Assembly (NCBI GenBank): GCA_905250885.1
Contig: CAJNOQ010000105.1
Span: 9,555 to 73,554, forward strand
From: Didymodactylos carnosus
Taxonomy: Eukaryota > Rotifera > Eurotatoria > Philodinida > Philodinidae
DNA length: 64,000 bases
Direction of reading: 5' to 3'
The notes beneath the pieces are model-generated. The model did no database searches, was not told the DNA's origin, and worked only from the letters and a program-made list of their open reading frames with translations. This document shows, in pieces, positions 49,737-59,500 of this stretch; positions within the stretch are counted from its first letter, which is position 1, and each line of letters starts with the position of its first letter. Both the position numbers and the translations under genes were made by a program.

Positions 49737-52700
49737 ATGGCATTTAATGATTTAAAGTCACAATATATTTTAGCATTCGCTATTTTGAAACATGACGGAC
49801 CCGAGAATAAATGGAATAAGATTTCGGATGATATTCGAGAACATGTTTTAGCATCACCAGTAGTAAGTTTTTACTCAAAATAGAAGAATAATATATATAT
49901 TTTTTTCTCCTGGTTTTCTAGGCATGCTTGAAACAATACAATGAATTATCGAGATTATATCAAAATGATTGGTTTGTGTATAGTGTACAAAACTAATTAT
50001 TCATTTAGATACTATTTTTTTTGTTCAGGCAGAAAAGTGGAGATAATGAACCATTCTACAAGTATTTATATTTCAAATTGAAGAAATCATACTACAGTGA
50101 ATTATGTGATAAAATTCAAGAAAGTCGAAAAGTAATCGATGTAGTTTATGAATTTGTAAGACATTTTGGTGATGGTCGAATTCAAGTTCAAGATATTAAC
50201 GATTTAATAAAACAAGTTGATCTAAAGTAAATGTCATCTGTTTTTTTCTTCTTCTACATGTTGTTCAAGCAGTCTGAAAACGTTGAGAACTTTACGAGAG
50301 AAGGACATAGAGAGCAGGAATCCCAAATCCAAAAGATGAAAATCAGGAAAAAATTAGAATACAATTTTACAAAACAAAGTTTGTAAAAGAAGTCAACTAT
50401 CAAGTACGGAATACGACGAGTGATGGTGGGTGTTATCATAACATATAAATGCTAAATTGTTGAATTTTGGCTGGGTAAAATTTAAATTTAAATGAATTTG
50501 AATTACTACTACAGCATATGTTCACGCATCTGAGATAGACATTCTCAAAAACAATCCGTTTCAGAAAACTTTAAAATACACCAATTCTTCCTATCCTAGG
50601 AGATGTTTCTTTCTCTTAAGTTATTCTAGGAGTAGAAACAAAGTACAGAAAACTTCAGAATTTTTCCCAGTTCTAGACCGCTCGTATATACAAAGTACAG
50701 GGTGCGTAATAATATTATTCCAGGGGGTACAGCTCAAACGACAAATGATATCAAAACGAATTATATACCAAATGAAAGCTCATCGAAAATGGGATTGATG
50801 AGTATAATTGATATTCTGTATGATGATTATTAGCTGTAGAATTATGGAAATTTCTGTCGGGTGCGTCAGTTATGGGTATAGTGCTGCTTTCAGTAAAAGT
50901 CCCATAACTTCGTCAGAATAAAAGCTTTTTCTATTGGGTCTGTTTTGTTTTGATCAGAAATGGTTGCTCTTCACTACCTAACTGCAAAATCAAAACTTCG
51001 AACACGTTTTCCGTTTCTTGCTTGGACACATTGTTGAAAACGGGGAGAAATTTTTGAAATTTCGGTTTCCGGCGCACCATTTGCTTTAAAATTTCTTTTT
51101 ACTAGACCACGAGAAAGAGCATATTCAAAAGTACAAAAAAGAACCTAGTGCGCACTTTTGGTACAGTTTTTGCGGAAATAATAGCAGAAGAAAACAGTTC
51201 AAGTCGAAAAAAATACCAGATATACGAAGTTTTCAGTTTTTCTGCCTTTCATACAATTTACGTAGTTCTCTTGATTGAAGTTTTAAAACTAAAGTTTGTG
51301 TATGAATTTGTAGAGTATTTCGTGGTGCATCTTTTAAAAATAACACTAATCTTAGGATTCTAAAGGGATACGAGAAAAAGAGAAAGTACTAAGAGGCTCA
51401 TTCATTATGACGCACTCGATAGAAACCTCCATAATTCCACAGCTAATAATCATCATACAGAATATCAATTATACTCATCAATCCCATTTTCGATGAGCTT
51501 TCATTTGGTATATAATTCGTTTTGATATCATTTGTCGTTTGAGCTGTACCCCCCTGGAATAATATTATTACGCACCCTGTACATCTAAACTCGCAGACTA
51601 CTATAATCGATCGAAGAATGAGCAATTTCTGAGATAAAAATCTATATAAGGAACACTTCTAATGAACTATTGGGATATTATTGTCCAGTGTCTACTACCG
51701 GAACAAAAAGTAATATAAATGTGATGCGATACATGCGCTATGAACCAAACTTTAGTTCAAATCCACATAAAATCAGAAAAAAAATCAGAAGATCAGAAAC
51801 GAGGCAGAAAAAAAGTTCAAAAATCAGAAGATTTGGGATCCCTGATAGAGAGCCTACTATGATAATCGACTCATGAACAGAAATCAGTTGATTAACAGTT
51901 TGTTTATTCATTCTTTTGTTTTAGACCCGAAAATCGAGAAATAAGCGGCAAAAAAATGATGATATTAAGCAGAATCAAAGATTATATGATTTTACAGAAT
52001 AAAATATGTATTACCGATCCACTAATATCAGTTCGTTAAATTCGAATCTTTTTCTTATTCACTTAATTTTATTTTATATAAATATTTGTTTGTAGAATAA
52101 TCATTCAATTATGTCTATACCACCATTCCGACGAGATAGTATAAAACCAATCATAAACATTCAAACAACAGAATTAGAAACAAGGTTTGAAGATAAAAAA
52201 TCGTTGTTTTATAAATTTCTATTTATCGTGTGTAATAAGATATGTAATAAATATTGAATAAAATATTTTATATTTGTTTTAGAGAACCGAATGTTCTACT
52301 TGAAATGTTCCAAGATGATGTAAGCCAAGTACCGAATATAAAAGGAGAAACAATATCAGACGAAAATAAAGAAAAGATTTTATTCGATACAAATTGTAAT
52401 AGTAATAATAATGGTTGTAACATCTTTTCTTTATTGCAAGATGTTTGTCACCCACCAGCACCCGTTCATCATGGAAATCGTTCGTCAGAAAGATCTAAAC
52501 CTTTCGTAGTTGTTGATAGCGTTGATAGTATTAGGGAAGAGAAACCGGTATCAAATCGAAATAAAGAAGAAATAATTGAATTAATCGTTGACGACAATGA
52601 TAATAGAGAAGAAGAAGAAGAGAAACAAAGTACACAAAAGATGGATACATATGATGAGATTAGTAACGTGACACCAATTGAAACGGAAATAAACGAAACG

Positions 52701-55700
52701 ACAACATTTCAAGATGTGTCAAGAACAGCATCGGAAGATATGGAAAGAGAAGAAATTAATCAATCACAGGAGGATGAAGAAAATGAGGAATCAAATCTTT
52801 CTTTAACTACTCCAATGACTCAGTCATCGTCTGAAAGTACACAGGATAACCATCTATCACAATATGACGATATTAGTAATGAAACATCAAATTCAATTAT
52901 TTATCGAGAAAAAACAGCACCATCAACAACATTAGAAAGGTGTAAACAATAAAATATATTTTTCTCTCTGAAGAAAGAATTCACGTTAAAAGGGATATTT
53001 ATACTGATAGTGGACGTAGGATTGTAAGCAATTCTCATGAGTCTTTGTTGATTTTTCAGAGAGATGATGGTAATATTTCCTTTTAAATTCTGTGAGATAT
53101 AAGTGAAAGTTAGAGAACAAACGATCACTCATTCTTTTATTCAGAGTTTCCATCCTAGCTAGTTCAAGAAGTTTTTCTTCCCTATTATACAGTAAAATCT
53201 AAGTAGTTCGCTATGTATTTCATAACAGATATAATGTTTCTGCTTCTGTGTATCCACCTTTATGATAGAAGGGTATTCCTCTTTTTTTTCACCTTGTTGG
53301 CAAATGTAAAGTGAAAGTCCGGTTGAGTTCAAATTCTCATCAGTTATAGTACATCAAAAACGAAAATTAATGCATTTTTGCTCAACATTTTTCTAATATG
53401 TTCTTCTATAGTTAACTAAGATTTCTGTCTATGTACATGATGACTTTCCTAAAACTCCATCTAATTACGCTCAAAATTTTATCGCAAGTCTTAGAATGAA
53501 AAATTTTGTCTTTTTCTGATTTTTCATTCTCAAGAAATAAAAAACAGTGGTAAAATTCTTAGAAAAAATTTTTATATCTCGAGAAGGAAAAAGTCAGAAA
53601 AAGAAAAATTTTCATTATGAGAGGCATCGTCTCAGATATCTGTGGTAAAATTTTGAGCGCGATCGGATGAATTTTTCGGAAGATGGTAATGTACACAAGT
53701 GAACAGCTACATATAACGAAAATCATAGAATAATTGAAACTTAAACTATTTATTCTAATAGATTATTTTATTTTTTGCTTTAGTGATAACACTAGCAATA
53801 AACAATTATTAGGTGGAAAGCATAGTGAAAGTTCTGACGGTAATTTATTTCAACAATCATCGATTAATGTAATTGAGGATCATAGCACTATTGTTGATAA
53901 AAATTCTAATTATACTGGTGATACTGCTATTGATATGAATATATTTGATACATTTAGTGAAGATAAAAATGAATATAAAGAACCAGAATGTATTACTATT
54001 GAGAGTGATGAAGAAGAAAGTATTAATTCACAGTCTAATAATAATAATAATCAAAGTAATCATATAGAAAACAAATTTGAACAAGTCATACTGAAAGAAG
54101 AGCAAAGATCTAAAACGTTTGAGCCAAAAACTAGACGTAAAGGTCTACGAATAACAAATGAATATATCATGATCAATAATAATCCTTCTCATATTACAAT
54201 TAAAAAAACGAAACAACAATTTCCGACAACACCGACAAAGTCTGTGATTTTGTAGTAAATATAAATTTTATTTGTCGATTTTGACACAGGAACTATTTTT
54301 ATTTAGAATTGACAAACAAAATCGTAAACCTATGCTTCATGTTCAGAAAACACTTGCAAGTTCGAAGTTAGTTTAGCCATTATTTTTCACATATTTTATG
54401 TTAATTTATAAAATTAATTAAAGTTAAATTTTATTTTCTTGTAATTTTAGATATGGTGGTGATTTCAAAAAACCAATATTGACATATAATTTACCAGAAG
54501 ATTATATCGAAAAAATTAAAAGGTATTTTTGTTTTCACTTTTAAATATATTATTTTTAAATCAGTTTCTTCTCTTACTACTTAGACCGATGGATTTACAT
54601 CAATTGAAACAAAATATTGAGATGGGCAATTATGATGAAAACATATTTGAATTTCAACGTGATGTGATGATAATGTTTACAAATGCATTGTATTTTTATG
54701 CTCCTGGTGATGAAGTCTATGTCCATGCACTTGAAACACTATCATTAGCTCAACAACTGTTACGGGTAAATTATACTTCCTAATTTACATATCTGTCGAG
54801 ATGTTTTTAACGTTTATACAGTACTGGGAAAAAATTCTAGAGCCGCTGTATTTTTGAAATTTTTCGATGAAGCTGAGTGACTAGGTCAAATCTGAATAGT
54901 GATTTGGATGGCCCTTGAAGTTCTCTATCAAATGCAGTATGCGTCAAAATTCCAGAGAAAAGGTTTTGAAGAAAGTTTTCTAGAAAACCCCCTCCAATGG
55001 AGCTCTAAGTATTAGAGAATTTTGCTAAAATTTTTTTCAATATAGCCATCTAAAAGAGGATAAAATTTTGAACAAAATGAAGCGTCGCACAGCTCTCCAC
55101 GATCTTTCATTACAAAACTACAGGCATCAGAAGATCCAAAGAAATAGTATAATTTACGAAAAAAACGCTCAAAATAGCCGAAAAAACAAGCAGAAGCACA
55201 TTTCTCTGGATTTCCTGATGTCGATAACTTTGCAACAAAAGATCATGAAGAGCTGTGGAACGCTCTTCTGGAACGCTGAAAATGTTTTCAATATGGCCAT
55301 CTAAACGAGCATAAAATTCTGAACAAAATAAAGTGTCGTACAGCTCTCTACGATCTTTGGTTACAAAGTTACAGGCATCAGAAAATCCAGAGAAATGTGA
55401 CACTGAAAACATTTTTAGCAAAATTCTCTAGGACTTAGAGCTCCGCTGGAGGGGGTTTTCTAGAAGACTTTCTTCGAAACCTTTTTTCTGGAATTTTTGA
55501 CGCATACTGCATTTGATAGAGAACTTCAAGGACTATCCAGATCACTATTCAGATTTGACCTAGCCATCCAGTTTCATTGAAAAATTTCAAAAATACAGTG
55601 GCTCTATAATGTTTTCCACTACTATACACTACTCTTTTCATGCCAAATCCCTTTCATCATGATCGTTTGATTTAAACTCTGTTTTATTACTTATGAGATT

Positions 55701-56080
55701 TTATGAATATTTACTCAATATACATCCAGCACACAGAGTCATAATCCATCATTTATCTCTTATTTTAGACTACACCCAATACATTGATTCCATGGGCTGA
55801 ACAGAGATTACAGCAACAAAAAACAGATCGTTTAAGAAGTTCTACATCAAAAGTTCAAACAATGGATTATCAAGACGATTATGAATTTTCGTCAATATTC
55901 GGTGATTCTAAACAAGAACTAATTGATTATTCTCTAGCAAAACAGCAATCAGTAGATAGCGATGAAAAGGAATCAACATCAACGATCGCTGTCAGACAAT
56001 CATTGAGAAGAACAAAATGGACAAATATGGCGTATGTTAGTGATCCAGGTTTGAGGAGTAAGCGTAAACGAACGAGTTAA
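49737..56080 (+). CDS. BRD8: BRD8 homolog, bromodomain subunit of the NuA4/TIP60 complex
   Basis: Ten exons (49737-49862, 49922-49971, 50029-50155, 52096-52184, 52283-52939, 53784-54239, 54307-54366, 54451-54522, 54585-54765, 55769-56080) join in phase to 709 aa. BRD8 is a subunit of the TIP60 histone acetyltransferase complex. The N-terminal SANT-like part (QYILAFAILKHDGPENKW, CLKQYNELSRLYQ) matches the BRD8 start. A long acidic, Ser/Glu-rich linker follows. The bromodomain (residues about 500-605) has PILTYNLPEDYIEKIKRPMD, LHQLKQNIEMGNYDENIFEF and RDVMIMFTNALYFYAPG. The position of the acetyl-lysine Asn carries Leu-Tyr instead, so pocket chemistry may differ. The ATG directly follows TTTTAG. 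AATAAA lies 70 bp after the stop. Introns 3, 5 and 9 carry transposable elements; the other introns are mostly around 50-110 bp. Confidence 0.88.
50315..51844. mobile_element. hAT-like element in BRD8 intron 3, interrupted by a mariner-type MITE
   Basis: The ends are CAGGAATCCCAAATC and GATTTGGGATCCCTG. The flanks are a perfect 8-bp duplication, ATAGAGAG at 50307-50314 and at 51845-51852. Subterminal sequence repeats AAATCAGAA. An 882-bp element lies inside (50698-51579), so the original insert was about 650 bp. No transposase frame was recognised. Confidence 0.85.
50698..51579. mobile_element. mariner/Tc1-type MITE with terminal repeats of about 175 bp
   Basis: The ends are CAGGGTGCGTAATAATATTA and its complement, flanked by TA on both sides (50696-50697 and 51580-51581). 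The arms stay nearly identical for about 175 bp, so the insertion is young relative to its hAT-like host element. The central 500 bp hold no long transposase frame. Confidence 0.85.
53425..53702. mobile_element. foldback element in BRD8 intron 5
   Basis: The left arm (cgctcaaaattttatcgcaa, then tctttttctgatttttcatt) pairs with the inverted right arm (cgctcaaaattttaccacag, then tctttttctgactttttcct). The arms extend about 110 bp with clear divergence. No target duplication could be fixed. Confidence 0.65.
54819..55624. mobile_element. TA-flanked foldback element in BRD8 intron 9
   Basis: The ends are CAGTACTGGGAAAA and the inverted TAGTAGTGGAAAA, with TA beside both, suggesting a mariner-like origin. 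Outer arms of about 200 bp are imperfect inverted repeats (gagccgctgtatttttgaaa against gagccactgtatttttgaaa). The core holds three copies of a block of about 95 bp (gtcgcacagctctccacgat and variants), two direct and one inverted, so it is a palindrome within a palindrome. Confidence 0.75.
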
Positions 56081-56536
56081 TTTTGTTGCTTATTTTTGCT
56101 TTTGTCTATGTGAACTGTAATATATTCCGTTTCTTTTTTCTTACAAGAAAATAAAAGCCAATTTTTTGTTTCTTCGCTTTTTTTTCTGTTGTGTGCTATA
56201 TTCTTATGACATATACGTGTACAAACTTAGCTGTTTTTTCTGTCTTAATATTATCTTTGGATAAATATTTTTTACTGTTGAAAAAATGAGTAATAAATTT
56301 AAACTATGGGTTTCTGTTACTATACTCTTTTGAGTTTAGAGATAATACAACTGAAGTCTACCCTATTATATTTAACAATTAACAAGGACAATGTCAACTG
56401 TAAATTTGAAAAAAAATTAATTTACTCTTATTATCTCTTGAGTTGATTCAAATACTATTTTATCGACTGTACTGAAAGAAAAATTCACATGAAGCTTTTC
56501 TGTATATGATGATGTTAAATTGATCACAGTTATAGT

Positions 56537-59500
56537 TTACGGAGATGGAGATGGCACAAAACCCTGTTTTGACCATGTTTTTCCTGTGCTATACTTTAAA
56601 TGTACAACTACTTTTTCTGAATTTGTCAATTGTCCAGAATGATAATTTGTAACCGGATTATGATACTGTACAAGTTGAACAGTTGGTGATGAGGATTTCG
56701 ATGGCATTTTATCTGAAATGTCTGGACGAAGAGCGATGAGCGGACGTTTGTTATCGGAATATATTCTTGGCTCTTCAACAGTTATTTTATTTATAACAGT
56801 ATCAGTTCTACTGTTATTTATACTATTAGGAGTAGCTCTTTGAAACATATTTGGAATAATTGGTCCATATAAATTTGGACTTTGACTGTACGTGTTCGTT
56901 GAACTTTCCGGTCTCGTTGCTTTTGCCGATGTAGCTAATTGAGTTTGTGTTTCAGTGGGAAGATTTTTCTGACTCATCGTCTCATTGAGTTCACTATTTG
57001 CGTTAATTGTCATATCATGTCTACTGTCAGCGTTAGTATTTTCATTCGTATCTCTTGTATCATTCAGTGTATCCTCATCTTCATCAAGTTCATACATAGC
57101 AATATTTTTCATCAATTTCGATGTTTTAGTTATGTCAAGTGTTTTACTTCTCTGATATACAGCGGGAACCATTGGTTTTGTCATAAGTATCTGTGGAACA
57201 GAAACAATCCCCGGTGTCCGACTCACGGTTTTTGAAACATCATCTGTTACTATTGGTAAATTGGTCTTTTGAATTTCATTTTTTATCTTGGATGATTTGA
57301 CAATGTCTAATGCTTTATTTCGCTGTGAAACAATAGGTTTTCCAGTTAACATGTTTAAATCGCTACCTGAAGCAGATACCGATCGTGGATTACTGACGGC
57401 ACGATGTGTTATATTTTTTATTTGATACTCATAACTGGTATCCATGCTGCTTTCGACATTTAAAGTTTGTCTGGATGGACGTCTTTCAAGAAGTTTTCGC
57501 TTATCTACAGTTTTTGTTGACGTTATCGGTAAATCAACTACTAGACGTTTAACGGAAACTTTCGTCGTTTGTTCACATGAAGTATTTGTCTTCATATCAG
57601 AATTATGTATATTTTCGCTGCTTAAATCCTTTGAATCAGAGTGCAGTTGATCTAAAAATTATAAAAAAAGCTTTGAATATACTCATGAAATAAAAGCTTA
57701 GGAGACTCGAAGTGCTTTAAGATAGTAGCGTTTATGAATATATTCATCTTGAAAACATTTCGAGTCTCCTAAAATTTTTGAAAACGAAGTTCAATGTAAC
57801 AAACTTTCCAGTAGAGAGAAAAAATCAAACTTATCGGCGTGGCCACGTACCTCTCCTACCGCAAAGTCGTTCCGCAACGATTTTTCTGTATTTTGTTTCT
57901 CTTACCGTTTTCGAATGAAAATGTGTCCGGAGCTTCGGAGCATCTTAAATTAAAGCGAAAAGTATGCTCAATGTTTTGAGATGTTTCCATACTCTATACA
58001 TTCTTTTGTTTAGGAAGAATTCTAGGCATATTTTCATTCGAAAACTGTACGAGAAAAAAAATATAGAAAAACTGTTGGACACTGCGGTAACAGAGTTACG
58101 TGATCAGACTGTTTACGTACGCATCTCTCACTATCCGTTTGTACAGGATATACTCATAGCATGGTTGATGATCTTTTTAACTGATTATATTAGACAAAAA
58201 TTTTTTACCCGTTTCATACTGAGCTTTTTTGATCAATGTATATTTCCTCATTAATTCATTTAGGATAAACGCGTTGTTTGGCGTTGGAACTGTCTGTTGT
58301 TGTTGTTTTAATGTATTTTTAACGTTTGATTGTGCCACATTTTCATGTTGATTATCACTGACAGTGCTGTTGACAACAGATGTATTTGTACTTAATATCG
58401 GCTGAAATGATGTACGTTTTCGAGCAAAATGACTTACAGTTTTTCCCAATTTATTTATATCAGTCTCATCTTCAACATCATTTGATTCAAGTTTATCATA
58501 ATAAGATGTTCGCAGTATTTTTGGCGGTTCATTTTTTGATTGTGTAGGAATAAATGGTTCATTATTATCATTTGTATTTTTATCTGATATTTCATTATTG
58601 CTTTTATTTTCACCATCATTATTCGATCGAATAAATTTGATATGTTTATGACTTTTTGATGATAGTTCACTTTGATTTTCTCTTTTATCATCATCAATTG
58701 CTATTGTTCCAATACTTTGTCGACGACTTTTAATAGTAGTAATTGATGGTATTTTTGATTTTTTCATCAACGATGAACTATGACTTTCTTTGGCCGTTGA
58801 TGCTCTACTTGATTGACAATCTGGTGAATATTCTGCTTTTGGCAACCAAATTTCTAATGAACATTTTTTCATTACATCATTTCCACCGTAGGATATATTT
58901 TCGTATGTTATCTTATCCAATGGTGTTTTCGATGAAGTTGTTTGTGATTGTGATTGTGATTGTGATTGTTTCGGTTGAGAAATAATGTTTGAACTTTTAG
59001 GTTGAATTAATGTTGCAGTGGTCATATGTGTATTGATAACTGGTGTATCAATTGATTTTTCTCGTTTTGTGGCCGAGACAGTTCTTATTACCGATGAACC
59101 AAGATATTTTTCTAATTTTGTTCGAACAGCTATTAGACGTTTCAATGTTGGAGAATTTGAACGTAATATTTCGACTTTAGAACGATGTGAATTTAATAAA
59201 TTATTTGTAAATGCTAAACTTGTGTTAAATTTATTTTCATCTACCAATTGTCTGGCAGTTTTTAAAAAAGTTTTTGTACGTGCTTGTGGCGAGTTTTCAT
59301 TATCTACATTGTCTATAATTTCTGATTTAATATCAGAAAAAATACGTTTGTCGGTATTGTAAGAAGAAATGGGTAAGACAAGATCAAGCGGTGTGAGTCC
59401 TTTAAAAGAATATAAAATAAGATAAAATTAGATTATCAAACGTGATTCACTGAACTTTCATCGAAAATACTTTTTTACTCGTCATTCTTGGTTTTCCTTC

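Noticed and set aside
55110-55421. 103-codon open frame on the minus strand
   Set aside because: It reads through the repeated blocks of the intronic foldback element; the mirror frame on the plus strand is equally open.
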